DNA of 64,000 nucleotides, taken from positions 181,376 through 245,375 of the forward strand of contig NZ_SNUK01000004.1 in NCBI RefSeq assembly GCF_012027495.1, read 5' to 3'. Each line of letters opens with the position of its first letter. Position 1 is the first letter of the stretch. Below the pieces are notes generated by a model. That model did not search any database. It saw only the letters and a program-made list of their open reading frames with translations, and was not told the origin of the DNA. The stretch comes from Thermococcus sp. JdF3 (GTDB lineage: Archaea > Methanobacteriota_B > Thermococci > Thermococcales > Thermococcaceae). This document shows positions 1 to 11,131 of this stretch, piece after piece. The position numbers and the translations under genes are program-made.

Positions 1-729
1 AACCATCTCGTGGGGGGGCTTCTCCTCCGTGGAGACTTCGCGGGTGCCGCGAGGCTTTTCCTGGGTGCCCACGGGGGAGGCATGGAGGGCGACGAAGCCA
101 GGAGACATTTCTGGGAGACGGGCGACGTTGAGAGGGCCCTTGAAGAGTTTCCAAACTTCCTGAGGTACGAACGAACGCTTCTGTACCGCTACAAGGAAAC
201 GGGGAGCTGGAGAAGGGCTTTCCTCTCGCTGCCCCTTCCGATAATGCGCATCTTCATCCACGCCTATCAGAGTTACCTCTTCAACCTCTACATTTCCCGG
301 AGGATCGAGAGGGGCATTCCTCTGAACGAGGCCCTCGTCGGCGATATCGTCGTTCAGGTTAAGGGCGGCATCCCCTACCGCGATAGAACGTATCGCGTCA
401 CCGAGACAAACCTCGATTTTGTGAACGAAAAGATACGGCGCGGCGAGGCCATGGTCTCCGGCCCGCTCTTCGGCTTTGCGATGAGGAGGGCCAGTGGGCT
501 CCCAGGCAGGCTCGAGGAGGAGATTCTTGAGGACGAGGGCATAACGCTTGAGACCTTCAGAAGGCTCCCGAAGCCGATGGCCGAACCGGGCGGCAGGAGG
601 GAGCTTCTGATACGGCCTCTGGGCCTCACCTACGGTCACATCCCCGGAACAGGCATGTGCTTCCGCTTCTTCCTGCCGAAGGGGGTTTACGCAACCAGCG
701 TTCTCAGGGAGATAATGAAGGACCACTGA
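1..729 (+). CDS. truD: tRNA pseudouridine synthase D (TruD), C-terminal part
   Basis: This gene is cut by the window start; the frame is open from base 1 and ends at TGA 727-729, giving about 242 visible residues. TruD isomerises uridine 13 in the D-arm of tRNA. The visible part contains the family's insertion/TRUD region, with an aromatic-rich stretch ([11 protein letters not shown]) typical of the archaeal/eukaryotic Pus7/TruD core, followed by the C-terminal catalytic-domain strands ending in [20 protein letters not shown]. The catalytic aspartate motif should lie upstream of the window and cannot be checked. It is followed after 50 bp by the phosphatase gene on the same strand. Confidence 0.85.
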   Translation, partial: NHLVGGLLLRGDFAGAARLFLGAHGGGMEGDEARRHFWETGDVERALEEFPNFLRYERTLLYRYKETGSWRRAFLSLPLPIMRIFIHAYQSYLFNLYISRRIERGIPLNEALVGDIVVQVKGGIPYRDRTYRVTETNLDFVNEKIRRGEAMVSGPLFGFAMRRASGLPGRLEEEILEDEGITLETFRRLPKPMAEPGGRRELLIRPLGLTYGHIPGTGMCFRFFLPKGVYATSVLREIMKDH

Positions 730-779
730 TGTCCAGCAACCCTTTTATCGGGTTTTCTCAACTTCTTTCGGTGGTGTGA

Positions 780-1517
780 GTGAGGGTGAGGGCAATATCG
801 CTTGACATAGACGGCACCATAACCTATCCCGACAGGCGGCTCAGTGAGAACGCTTTGAGGGCAATACGGCTCGCCGAGAGTCTGGGTGTCCCGGTCATGC
901 TCGTCACCGGCAACTCGGTACCGTTCGCGGAGGCCATGGCCATAATGATAGGCACCAGCGGACCGGTTGTCGCGGAGGACGGGGGCGCGCTGTCCATAAA
1001 GGACGGACGGCTGAGGAAGAGAGTTTACCTGACGAAAATGGACGAGGAGTGGATTCTCTGGAGCGAGATAAAGAGGCGCTACCCTGAGGCCGTCATGAGC
1101 TTCTCGATGCCGGAGAGAAAGGCCGGGCTTGTGATTATGAGAACGATTCCAGTCGAGGCGGTCAGGGAGATTATAGGGGAGCTCGGGCTGAACCTCATCG
1201 CGGTGGATTCCGGCTTCGCGATACACGTTAAGAAGCCCTGGATCAACAAGGGTACGGGGATTGAAAAGGCCTGTGAGATACTCGGGATAAGTCCCAGGGA
1301 AGTTGCCCACGTCGGGGATGGAGAAAACGACCTGGACGCCTTCCGCGCCGTCGGCTACCGCGTTGCCGTCGGCCAGGCTCCAGAGAGCCTGAAAAAAGCT
1401 GCGGACTACGTGACGAAAAGGACCTACGGTGAGGGGGGTGCGGAGGGCATAGTTCACATCCTTAAAGAATTCGGCTACATGGGTGAGGGCGATGATGATC
1501 CGTTTGGCGACCCTTGA
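780..1517 (+). CDS. phosphoglycolate phosphatase, HAD superfamily (archaeal TA0175 type)
   Basis: A 245-aa HAD hydrolase. Motif I DIDGT is at residues 9-13, motif II is in VTGNS near 42-46, and the C-terminal motif [12 protein letters not shown] binds Mg2+. The cap insertion between motifs II and III has the Cof/SPP-like size seen in archaeal phosphoglycolate phosphatases, which dephosphorylate 2-phosphoglycolate. The start is GTG at 780, preceded by GGTGGTGT; no in-frame ATG gives a complete motif I. The end overlaps the next gene by 26 bp, so the two are probably co-transcribed. The exact substrate is inferred from family resemblance; another HAD sugar phosphatase is possible. Confidence 0.8.
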   Translation: MRVRAISLDIDGTITYPDRRLSENALRAIRLAESLGVPVMLVTGNSVPFAEAMAIMIGTSGPVVAEDGGALSIKDGRLRKRVYLTKMDEEWILWSEIKRRYPEAVMSFSMPERKAGLVIMRTIPVEAVREIIGELGLNLIAVDSGFAIHVKKPWINKGTGIEKACEILGISPREVAHVGDGENDLDAFRAVGYRVAVGQAPESLKKAADYVTKRTYGEGGAEGIVHILKEFGYMGEGDDDPFGDP

Positions 1518-2325
1518 CGACGTTGCCGGAATAGTGAAGCTCCATACCGCCGGAGAAGAACTGGCGGGCAATCTCTACCGGCGCTACTCTATGGGAGGGC
1601 CCTGGATGAGTGCCGAGACGCTCGCGATTCACATCAACAACCTCCTGCTGGACAACCAGCTGGTTGCCGTAGCGGAGTTGAACGGAGAAATCGTAGGCGA
1701 GATAGAGGTTCTCCTCTCTGAAGAGCCGATTAAAGGGAAGCTTATGCCAATCGCCCACATTGACGTCATCGAGGTTCATCCGGGTTACAGGGGCAGGGGT
1801 ATTGGAAGGGCGCTCATCGAGTTCGTCGAGGAGATTGCCGGGGAAAGAGGGGCCCGGCTTCTCACAGTTCAGCCGGATGACGCTGCCAGGGGCTTCTACG
1901 GGGGGCTCGGCTTCAGCGTTGCGCTGTTCTCAGGAACGATCGTGCGGGTCCCCACGGGAGGGGCCGGGAGAACGGAAATCACGGAATTCGGTTGGGAAGA
2001 CGTTAAAAACCTCGAACTGGTTGCAGGTCGCTTTCAGAGCTCGTACAGCATGTTCTTTTCAGCGTTCAAAGACAATATCGCCGGAATTCACCACACGGTC
2101 GAGAGCGGACGGAGCGGGGCCTCGTACTACGCTCTCCGAAACCTCCCGGGCAGAGGCGGCCTGGCACTGCTCCTGTGGGGTAGACTTGAGGATGTGAAGC
2201 CTGTCCTGGAGAGGGCCAAGGTTCTTGGCTGCGAGAGGGTTTTAACGGTTCTTCCCAACGGGGTCGAGAGCTTTGGGGTCCAAAAAGTTAGGGAGGTAGA
2301 GATAATCGGAAAATCCCTCACCTGA
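1492..2325 (+). CDS. GNAT family N-acetyltransferase, two-domain
   Basis: A 277-aa protein. The N-terminal half is a GNAT acyl-CoA-binding domain with the motif A loop ([16 protein letters not shown], about residues 95-110) and the following FYGGLGF segment of motif B. The second half, about 120 residues, has no motif I recognise and may be a degenerate second acetyltransferase domain. I chose ATG 1492 because GGTGAGGGC lies directly upstream; this start is inside the end of the phosphatase gene, suggesting translational coupling. The stop overlaps the convergent M20 gene by 8 bp. The acetylated substrate is unknown. Confidence 0.75.
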   Translation: MMIRLATLDDVAGIVKLHTAGEELAGNLYRRYSMGGPWMSAETLAIHINNLLLDNQLVAVAELNGEIVGEIEVLLSEEPIKGKLMPIAHIDVIEVHPGYRGRGIGRALIEFVEEIAGERGARLLTVQPDDAARGFYGGLGFSVALFSGTIVRVPTGGAGRTEITEFGWEDVKNLELVAGRFQSSYSMFFSAFKDNIAGIHHTVESGRSGASYYALRNLPGRGGLALLLWGRLEDVKPVLERAKVLGCERVLTVLPNGVESFGVQKVREVEIIGKSLT

Positions 2326-3469
2326 GAAACTCTCGCACCAGTGCGACCTCCATCGCCGTTCCGAGGTGGAGCACGTCCTCGTCAACGTCGAACCTCGGGT
2401 GGTGGTGTGGATAGATTATCCCCTTTTCCTCATTGTAGATTCCAAGCGTCAGGAATGTTCCAGGGACTTTCTGGAGGTAGAAGGCGAAGTCCTCGGCACC
2501 CATGGTTGGCTCGACGTCTCCGTGCTTCAGGCCGTACTTTTCGGCCACCTTCCTGGCGAATTCTGTCATGCTCCCATCGTTAACCGTCGGTGGAACGAGC
2601 TCCTCGATTGACAGCTCATAGGAAGCCCCGTGTGCCTTTGTGACGCCTTCGAGTATCTCCCCCATGCGTCTCTGAATAAGCTCGCCTATCTCGTGCTTGA
2701 AGAACCTTATCGTACCCTTCATCTCGACCTCCTCTGGAATCACGTTGAAGGCCGTTCCCCCCTGTACGGCAGTGACACTTACAACTCCAGTCTCAATCGG
2801 GGAGATGTTTCTGCTGGCTATGGTCTGGAGTGCGAGTATTGCCTCCGCCGCTATCGGGATGGGGTCAACGGTCTGGTGCGGCGATGCCCCGTGGCCGCCC
2901 TTCCCGATTATCCGTGCCTTGAATATGCCCGCACCGGCCATGAACGGACCTTCCTTTATGCCGATGACCCCACTGGGGAGGTCGTGCCAGACGTGGAGGC
3001 CGAACACAGCATCCACGCCATCCAGGGCTCCACCTTCGATCATCTTCACCGCTCCGTTGCCGCCCTCCTCTGCCGGCTGGAATATCAGCCTCACCCTGCC
3101 GTTGAACTCATCGATGTGCTTCGGGATTATCTTTGCAGTTCCGAGGAGCATGGCAGTGTGTGCGTCGTGTCCGCAGGCGTGCATTTTTCCGGGAACGCGG
3201 GACTTGTAGGGGACATCGTTCTCCTCCTCAACGGGCAGGGCGTCCATGTCCGCTCTGAGGGCTATCGTCTTCTCCCCCTCTCCGATGTCTGCTATTATCC
3301 CGGTTCCGACGCGCTTTATTCTGTACCCCCATTCGCGGAGGTGCTCCTCCACAATCCTTGAAGTTCTCTCCTCCTCGTACTTAAGCTCTGGGTGCATGTG
3401 GAAGTCCCTTCTCCAGGCTATTATCTCTTTCTCAATCCTCTTTGCCTCTGAAACCGGGTCGAAGCCCAT
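2318..3469 (-). CDS. M20 family amidohydrolase / carboxypeptidase (CpsA/hippurate hydrolase type)
   Basis: A 383-aa metal-dependent hydrolase that removes an N-acyl group or C-terminal residue from small amides. Visible motifs are RADMDALPVEE (metal aspartate region), HACGHDAH (metal ligands), the PAEEGGNGA catalytic glutamate pair, a dimerisation domain (GKGGHGASPHQTVDP) and a C-terminal MGAEDFAFY metal site. This matches Pyrococcus/Sulfolobus carboxypeptidase and N-acyl amino acid amidohydrolases. An open extension reaches 3652 through the antisense of tRNA-Ala, but ATG 3469 has a good RBS (GGTGAGGACT) and fits the family length. It converges with the GNAT gene. Confidence 0.88.
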   Translation of the reverse strand: MGFDPVSEAKRIEKEIIAWRRDFHMHPELKYEEERTSRIVEEHLREWGYRIKRVGTGIIADIGEGEKTIALRADMDALPVEEENDVPYKSRVPGKMHACGHDAHTAMLLGTAKIIPKHIDEFNGRVRLIFQPAEEGGNGAVKMIEGGALDGVDAVFGLHVWHDLPSGVIGIKEGPFMAGAGIFKARIIGKGGHGASPHQTVDPIPIAAEAILALQTIASRNISPIETGVVSVTAVQGGTAFNVIPEEVEMKGTIRFFKHEIGELIQRRMGEILEGVTKAHGASYELSIEELVPPTVNDGSMTEFARKVAEKYGLKHGDVEPTMGAEDFAFYLQKVPGTFLTLGIYNEEKGIIYPHHHPRFDVDEDVLHLGTAMEVALVREFLR

Positions 3470-3546
3470 AGTCCTCACCGTGGAACATTCTGTGGAGGAG
3501 GATATTAGCTTTTCGATGCCCATCTGAAAGAGGACACCGACCGTAA

Positions 3547-3556
3547 AATTTATAAA
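3547..3556 (+). promoter_or_regulatory. TATA box for the tRNA-Ala/tRNA-Val pair
   Basis: AATTTATAAA lies about 37-46 bp upstream of tRNA-Ala, in the short gap after the divergent M20 start. The tRNA-Val gene 11 bp further on has no separate TATA box, so the two tRNAs are probably one transcript. Confidence 0.6.
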
Positions 3557-3592
3557 CCCACCCAGATAGGTGATTACGGCGTCGATGGAAGT

Positions 3593-3670
<78 letters not shown>

Positions 3671-3681
3671 TTCCTTGGGTT

Positions 3682-3759
3682 GGGCCCGTGGTCTAGACTG
3701 GTTATGACGTCACCCTGACACGGTGAAGGTCCGGGGTTCGAATCCCCGCGGGCCCACCA
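3682..3759 (+). tRNA. tRNA-Val (GAC)
   Basis: The acceptor GGGCCCG pairs with CGGGCCC. The anticodon stem TCACC/GGTGA has loop CTGACAC (anticodon GAC), and the T-arm is CGGGG TTCGAAT CCCCG. The CCA end is encoded. It lies 11 bp after tRNA-Ala. Confidence 0.95.
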
Positions 3760-4120
3760 TAAGAAACTTCTGCCAAGCAAAAGTTTCATCAAAGTTCGTA
3801 GCTCCTTCTTGAAGTGCAAGTTCTTGGGAGGTTTTCTACTTAAAATCAAGTGTTTTGAGTGAGAGCTCCTTTAGGAACTCATTGTAAAGGGGTTTAACCC
3901 TAAAAAGACGCCCAAAGGGCGTCAGAGGAAAAGTAAACCCCTTTGATAAGCTTGGCATTTTGTTCATTGTTCTCTATTAAAAACAGATTCTCAAGAGAAA
4001 GAAAACCGAAACTTTTCCAAACGCGACAATGCAAAGAGCTACAAACTTTTGGTCAAGCTTTTTCCAAACGCTTGTTTGCCTGCACGACGTCGGGCTTTGC
4101 TCGGGTGTAGACTGAGACGA
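3760..4120. other. non-coding spacer, AT-rich, with a nested hairpin
   Basis: About 400 bp between tRNA-Val and the DUF357 gene hold no credible coding frame. The stretch is clearly richer in A/T than its surroundings. It contains the nested inverted repeat listed separately and two loosely similar stretches containing AAACTTTT and CTTTTTCCAAACGC. It could be a structured RNA or a decayed mobile element; nothing else is recognised. Confidence 0.5.
3886..3944. repeat. nested inverted repeat (11-bp outer arms, 7-bp inner hairpin)
   Basis: The outer arms AAAGGGGTTTA (3886-3896) and TAAACCCCTTT (3934-3944) are perfect reverse complements. Between them GACGCCC AAA GGGCGTC (3907-3923) forms a perfect inner hairpin with a 3-nt loop. 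As RNA this is a two-tier stem. It is too elaborate for a simple archaeal T-run terminator and has no ORF around it. Confidence 0.7.
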
Positions 4121-4165
4121 TAAGGTTTATAAGACAACGCCCCAACCAACCGTGAGGCGAGACCG

Positions 4166-4453
4166 GTGGGGCGGGAGATAACCGAGGAAAAGCTCCAGAA
4201 GTACTTTAGAATCACCGAAGAGGCTTTAAAGACCCTTGAAATAGCCGTCCACGAGAAGAGCCTTCTTAGGGGCGTTGCGGAGGATTTTCTGACGATGGCG
4301 AGGAGCTATTTCAACGACGCCAGGTACTACTACGAGAGGGGCGACTACGTGACGGCTTTCGCGGCACTCAACTACGCGCATGGTTTTATCGACGCCGGCG
4401 TGAGGCTTGGCGTTTTCAGGGGAGAGGATGACAGACTTTTTGCCTTCGGCTGA
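4166..4453 (+). CDS. DUF357 family protein
   Basis: A 95-aa all-helical protein matching DUF357, with the family signature of paired Tyr/Asp helices ([20 protein letters not shown], then YAHGFIDAG). The fold is a HEPN-like helical bundle; the function is unknown. The start is GTG at 4166, with a TATA box (GGTTTATAAG) about 40 bp upstream. It is followed after 10 bp by the UPF0212 gene, so the two form a likely operon. Confidence 0.85.
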   Translation: MGREITEEKLQKYFRITEEALKTLEIAVHEKSLLRGVAEDFLTMARSYFNDARYYYERGDYVTAFAALNYAHGFIDAGVRLGVFRGEDDRLFAFG

Positions 4454-4463
4454 GGTGAGAGCC

Positions 4464-4844
4464 ATGGGAGACTACGTCGTCGTTTTGGAGGCACCCATAA
4501 TCGTGAGGGACGTCGAGACCAGTGAGGACGCGATAAACGTTGCGGTTTCCAAGGTCGCCAAGGCGCTCAACAAGGAGAAGCTCGATTTTGTGAGGGTTGA
4601 AATAGGCTACTCCCAGTGCCCCGTCTGCGGGGCCCACTTTGAGAGCGCCTTCGTCATTGGCTCGGTTGGTCTCGTGGGGATGTACCTCACGATTAAGGTG
4701 TACAACGCCCAGACCATCGAGCACGCCGAGAGGATAGCCAAGGCCGTCATCGGCAAGGCCCTCAAGAAGGTTCCCCTCAAGGTCTATGAGATACGGGAGC
4801 TGACCGAGGAGGATGAGGGGGACGGCGTGGAGCTTGGGGAGTGA
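4464..4844 (+). CDS. UPF0212 (DUF555) family protein
   Basis: A 126-aa conserved archaeal protein of unknown function. It has a single CPVC zinc-knuckle-like motif (residues 53-56) within GYSQCPVCGAHFESAF, flanked by alternating strands and helices. The start is ATG 4464 because GAGGTGAG lies 5 bp upstream, immediately after the DUF357 stop; a longer in-frame start at 4407 would overlap DUF357. Downstream lies a convergent broken membrane gene. Confidence 0.8.
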   Translation: MGDYVVVLEAPIIVRDVETSEDAINVAVSKVAKALNKEKLDFVRVEIGYSQCPVCGAHFESAFVIGSVGLVGMYLTIKVYNAQTIEHAERIAKAVIGKALKKVPLKVYEIRELTEEDEGDGVELGE

Positions 4845-5062
4845 TCAAGTTTCCCCCTCAATTTCCTCTTCTGAAGCCGTCTCCGCGTACACCCACAGTG
4901 CGCCCAGGCTGTTTATCACGTACCGCACCGCTCCGAGGGAGAGCAGGATGAGCAGCCGAGCGCGAAGGGAATGGCGTAGGTTACGAGCAGGGTCGCGATG
5001 AGCAGACCCACGAACTTCTTACTTCTGAGCGTCTTATCGAATTCTATGCTGGGAGTCTCCAT
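4845..5062 (-). pseudogene. frameshifted small two-helix membrane protein
   Basis: Reading leftward from ATG 5062 gives METPSIEFDKTLRSKKFVGL followed by a hydrophobic helix, then an early stop. A second frame continues with another hydrophobic helix (LLILLSLGAVRYVINSLGAL) and an acidic tail ending in EEEIEGET at 4845. The total of 218 nt is one base short of a whole number of codons. A single base deletion near 4955-4970 explains both halves, giving a natural protein of about 72 aa. It is either a real pseudogene or a sequencing error. The function is unknown. Confidence 0.6.
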
Positions 5063-5090
5063 GTTACATCAACGAGTGGTGTGTAGGTGA

Positions 5091-7666
<2,576 letters not shown>

Positions 7667-7800
7667 TCCACCACCCGCTGGAGTAATGGGGGAGGGGCCT
7701 TTTAAATTTTTTGAGCCCCGAGCCAGAAAAGCTTATAAACGAACCTCCGAAAGTGGCGATAGGTTGTAAACGGGAATATCAATCTCATGAGGTGAGAAGA

Positions 7801-8193
7801 ATGGCTATCTGGCAGGGAAGATCACTCAAGAAGCCCTCGGGCGGAAGGATTGTCCTCGCTAGGAAGAAGAGAAAGAGGGAGCTCGGAAGGGAGCCCGCTT
7901 TCACCAAGGTCGGCGAGGACAGGGAAAAGAAGAAGATAATCAGGACCTACGGCGGAAACAGGAAGGTCAGGCTCATCGAGGCCCTCTACGCCAACGTCTT
8001 CGACGGCGGAAAGGGCAAGAAGGTCAAGATCCTCAACGTCGTCGAGAACCCGGCCAACAGGCAGTACGTCAGGAGGAACATAATCACCAGGGGCGCCATC
8101 GTCGAGACCGAGGCCGGCAGGGCCATAGTTACCAGCAGGCCCGGCCAGGACGGCGTCGTCAACGCCGTTCTCATCAAGGGAGAGAGCGCCTGA
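7801..8193 (+). CDS. rps8e: 30S ribosomal protein S8e
   Basis: A 130-aa basic ribosomal protein. It starts [16 protein letters not shown] and includes the typical S8e core ([15 protein letters not shown] and [20 protein letters not shown]). A longer open frame begins upstream at 7711, but the true start is ATG 7801 behind GAGGTGAGAAG. A TATA box (GCTTATAAAC, 7731-7740) is well placed for a transcript with a leader. A T-rich tract just after the stop (TTCTTTTCTCCTTTT) is a likely terminator. Confidence 0.97.
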   Translation: MAIWQGRSLKKPSGGRIVLARKKRKRELGREPAFTKVGEDREKKKIIRTYGGNRKVRLIEALYANVFDGGKGKKVKILNVVENPANRQYVRRNIITRGAIVETEAGRAIVTSRPGQDGVVNAVLIKGESA

Positions 8194-8194
8194 A

Positions 8195-8208
8195 TTCTTT
8201 TCTCCTTT
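8195..8208 (+). terminator. T-rich termination tract after rps8e
   Basis: The run TTCTTTTCTCCTTTT follows the rps8e stop codon directly, as expected for archaeal intrinsic termination. The remaining convergent spacer up to 8304 repeats TACCGTTAAC-like words three times. Confidence 0.45.
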
Positions 8209-8304
8209 TAAGTGCTGTCGTTAAGTACCGTTAACCCTGAAAACTTTACGCTACCGTTAACTTTTCTGGATTTACAGTTGTTAACGATATAAAAGAAGCG
8301 CGGG

Positions 8305-9384
8305 TCAGAGCTCCAGCTCTTCCCTGTACTTCCTCAGCTCCTTTTCCATTATCCTCCTCGCCTGCTCCTCGACCATCGGCTTGACGAGCTCTATGACGCG
8401 CTTTTTGAGTTCTTCCAGGCCTTCACCGTTGAGCGCCGAGATTCTGAGGGGTTCGAGGCCCTTGGCCCTGACGAACTCCTCTACCTTCCTTATCTTCTCC
8501 TCGTTCGCTATGTCCACCTTGTTGAGGACGACGATGAAGGGGAACTCACCGAACTCGCTGTAAATCTCCTCGAACAGGTGGGTCTGCTCTTCAATAGGAT
8601 AACCGCAGTACTCGCTGGGGTCGAAGATGTAGACGATGGCCTTTCCGAGGTGTTTGAGTGCCAGGATGGCCTGCCTCTCCACCTCGTTTCTCTCGCTCAG
8701 AGGCCTGTCGAGCAGCCCGGGCGTGTCTATGACCTGGTATTTAAGGTAGTGCTCCTCGAACTGACCGACGTTTATGCCCCTCGTCGTGAATGGGTAGCTG
8801 GCCACCTCCGGTCTGGCGTTCGTCAGCACCCTGAGGAGCGTGCTCTTGCCGACGTTGGGATGACCTGCTATCACGACCGTCGGAAGGTTGAGATCAACGA
8901 CCGGGAGGTCTTTGAGGACGTTTCTGGCCTGGTTGAGGTACTCAAGGTCGTCGGCGATGTCCCTGATGACGTCGGCGACGCGGCCGTAGAACTGCCTGCG
9001 GAGCCTTGACATCTCATCCGGGTCGCGCGAGTATCGTATCTTCTCGGCGTAGCGCTGCTCAAGGTTCCGTATCGTCTTTATTGCCCAGTTGACGTGGGCC
9101 AGGGAGCGGTGGAACTGGTCGCGGTCAACGAGCGTATCAACCAGCTCCCGGTAGAACGGAGGAAGTTCCGAGACTCCAGGCGTCCTGTCCAGCAGTTTCT
9201 TCAGGTTGTCGCGGATGACGTTGGAGATCGTCCTGATTCTCAGCTCTTCTCTCTGCCTGGCCTTGGCCCTGGGGCCGCCCTTGGGAGTGAGGGCCGAGGC
9301 CGCCTTCTCCGCTCTCCTGAAGGCCTTATCGATAATCTCGTCAGCGGTAAGCACCGTCGGCATCTTTTCAAAGGGGTTCTTCAT
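8305..9384 (-). CDS. NOG1-family GTPase
   Basis: A 359-aa Obg/NOG1-like GTP-binding protein, expected to act in large-subunit ribosome assembly. An N-terminal helical domain (about 1-160) is followed by the G domain: G1 GHPNVGKST, G2 threonine in YPFTTRGI, G3 DTPGLLDR, G4 NKVD and G5 SALNGEGL. It is shorter than eukaryotic NOG1, as in other archaea. ATG 9384 is preferred over GTG 9393 because GGTGAG sits 5 nt upstream of the ATG. It is separated by 69 bp from the upstream MBL gene on the same strand. Confidence 0.88.
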   Translation of the reverse strand: MKNPFEKMPTVLTADEIIDKAFRRAEKAASALTPKGGPRAKARQREELRIRTISNVIRDNLKKLLDRTPGVSELPPFYRELVDTLVDRDQFHRSLAHVNWAIKTIRNLEQRYAEKIRYSRDPDEMSRLRRQFYGRVADVIRDIADDLEYLNQARNVLKDLPVVDLNLPTVVIAGHPNVGKSTLLRVLTNARPEVASYPFTTRGINVGQFEEHYLKYQVIDTPGLLDRPLSERNEVERQAILALKHLGKAIVYIFDPSEYCGYPIEEQTHLFEEIYSEFGEFPFIVVLNKVDIANEEKIRKVEEFVRAKGLEPLRISALNGEGLEELKKRVIELVKPMVEEQARRIMEKELRKYREELEL

Positions 9385-9453
9385 CTCTCTCACCTCTCAT
9401 TTTCTCTTTTCTCTCGCGGTGCTTAGCTTTTCGGCCGGGTATTTAAAGGTTCG

Positions 9454-10260
9454 CTAAAGCTCGATGACCCTGCCGACGTGGAGGGGTTCAATCCTCCCGC
9501 CCAGCCCCGCCTTCAGGAACGCGTACTCGTCCAGCCCCGTGCAGTGGCCGGCGTAGAGCCTTTCGGCGTCGATTCTCTCAACGACTTCATTGAGAAGCTC
9601 TTTTTTGGCGTCCCTCAGGTGAAGTCCCCCTATCAACGCCCTGACCGGCTTTCCAAGAACGTCCTCCGCGTGCCACGCTATGTTCAGAACTCCAGAGTGG
9701 CCGCAACCGGTGACGACGGCGACCCCGTCTTCCAGGTCAATGATCAGGGCGATATCGTCGGGGATCGGGTCTCTGATGAGGCGGCCGTTCTCCTCAACGT
9801 ATCCAACGGCCCTGTCCCATGTGCGCCGCGGTATTTCCCCGGAACTCCAGAGTCCCGGCGCAAACTCGAAGGGCTCTTCTTTCAGGATGAACCCGGCCCC
9901 GAGCCCCTCAAGCTCCCCCCTGTCAAAGGGGATTCCTATATCCCTCCTGCGGGGTTTAAGTGCCACCCTGCGCCGGAAGATTCCTGGGTGGGCGATGACC
10001 GGCACTGGCTCCTCCCGCGCATTTAAAAACGCCTTCAGGCCGCCCGTGTGGTCGTAGTGCCCGTGGGTTATAAAGACGAAGTCTATTTCCCCCGGATCAA
10101 TTTCAAGTTCTCTCATGTTGCTGAGAAGCACCTCCCCGTCGGTTCCTGTGTCGATGAGCACCCTTCTGCCCCTGTGCTCCACAAGGGCGGAGAATCCGTG
10201 CCCGCCCAGGAGGCCCTTTACGAACCCCGCATGGTTCTCGTAGATCACGGTCAGCCTCAT
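9454..10260 (-). CDS. metallo-beta-lactamase fold hydrolase
   Basis: A 268-aa protein with the MBL metal motif THGHYDHTGG (about residues 64-73), further ligands in VTGCGHSG and a C-terminal YAGHCTG. This pattern matches the archaeal subgroup annotated as 7,8-dihydropterin-6-methyl-aminobenzene-phosphate synthase-like, so a link to pterin metabolism is possible but not shown by the sequence. The start is ATG 10260. It is divergent from uppP with a 55-bp gap containing two oppositely oriented AT-rich boxes. Confidence 0.78.
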   Translation of the reverse strand: MRLTVIYENHAGFVKGLLGGHGFSALVEHRGRRVLIDTGTDGEVLLSNMRELEIDPGEIDFVFITHGHYDHTGGLKAFLNAREEPVPVIAHPGIFRRRVALKPRRRDIGIPFDRGELEGLGAGFILKEEPFEFAPGLWSSGEIPRRTWDRAVGYVEENGRLIRDPIPDDIALIIDLEDGVAVVTGCGHSGVLNIAWHAEDVLGKPVRALIGGLHLRDAKKELLNEVVERIDAERLYAGHCTGLDEYAFLKAGLGGRIEPLHVGRVIEL

Positions 10261-10315
10261 CCGAATCCCTCGAAAAGTTTATGTTTTGGGCCGTTTAAAT
10301 TCTTCTGTGGTTGCC

Positions 10316-11131
10316 ATGATATCGCCTGTGGACTACGTTGCACCGCTGATTTCAGGAATTATAATCGCACTTGGCTCCTGGCTCCCGGTCGGTCCGGAGG
10401 GCCACTCCCTCACTACTATTCTGGAGGCTGTTGCACCCTCGTACGGTGATTACCTTGTCCCTGCATATCTGGGCGTGACCTTTGCCATCCTCTTCTATTT
10501 CAGGGAGCTGATAGCGCTCGGCTCCCACAATGCGATTAAAAGGCGTCTTGATCCGGACATGATGTACTTCATCTACGCCTCCGTGTTCACCCTGCTGGTG
10601 GGGTACCCCGTCCTGAAGACGGTTTCCGACGCAGTGGATCCCGGTACCTCCGACCTGATAAACGCGATCGCAGGTCTGGGCATGATTTTGATTGGCCTGC
10701 TGGCCGGTACGCGCGGTCGGGCACCCCTTGAGGGGATCGAAAGCAGCATCCGGGAGAAAAAGGACGAGGCCACCCTGGTGGATGCGGTGATCTCCGGGCT
10801 GGCCCAGGGCATCGCCCTAATCGGAGGACTCTCAAGGAGTGGCTTCGTTCTCCTCGGCCTTGTGAGCACCGGTATGGACGTAAAGCGGGCCCTTGAGCTG
10901 AGCTTCCTTGTGGCACCCGTGTACCTAGTCCTGAAGCTCGCCTTCATGGGGGGGTGGGACCCCGAGCTTCCAGTCGCGCTGCTCTTCACCGCGTTCCTGT
11001 CTGCTTTCGTGGTGAGCTTTGTGACGATGAAGCTCCTCCTCAGACTTGCCGGCGCGGTGGGCAGGCGGGCGTTCCTCGTGTCCTTCGGTTTAATCGCAAT
11101 CGCGGTTTACCTGATGGGGGTGGTCATGTGA
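10316..11131 (+). CDS. uppP: undecaprenyl-diphosphatase (UppP/BacA) family membrane protein
   Basis: A 271-aa protein with about eight hydrophobic helices. The family's second motif is intact (GGLSRSGF, with the catalytic Arg/Ser), and the duplicated architecture is clear. The first motif reads SWLPVGPEGHSL rather than the bacterial LPISSTGH, so the serine pair is replaced. In archaea this family is thought to recycle polyprenyl diphosphate carriers for glycosylation. ATG 10316 is used; 10286 would extend into the promoter. The stop overlaps the GTG of the nucleotidyltransferase gene (ATGTGA), indicating coupling. Confidence 0.8.
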   Translation: MISPVDYVAPLISGIIIALGSWLPVGPEGHSLTTILEAVAPSYGDYLVPAYLGVTFAILFYFRELIALGSHNAIKRRLDPDMMYFIYASVFTLLVGYPVLKTVSDAVDPGTSDLINAIAGLGMILIGLLAGTRGRAPLEGIESSIREKKDEATLVDAVISGLAQGIALIGGLSRSGFVLLGLVSTGMDVKRALELSFLVAPVYLVLKLAFMGGWDPELPVALLFTAFLSAFVVSFVTMKLLLRLAGAVGRRAFLVSFGLIAIAVYLMGVVM

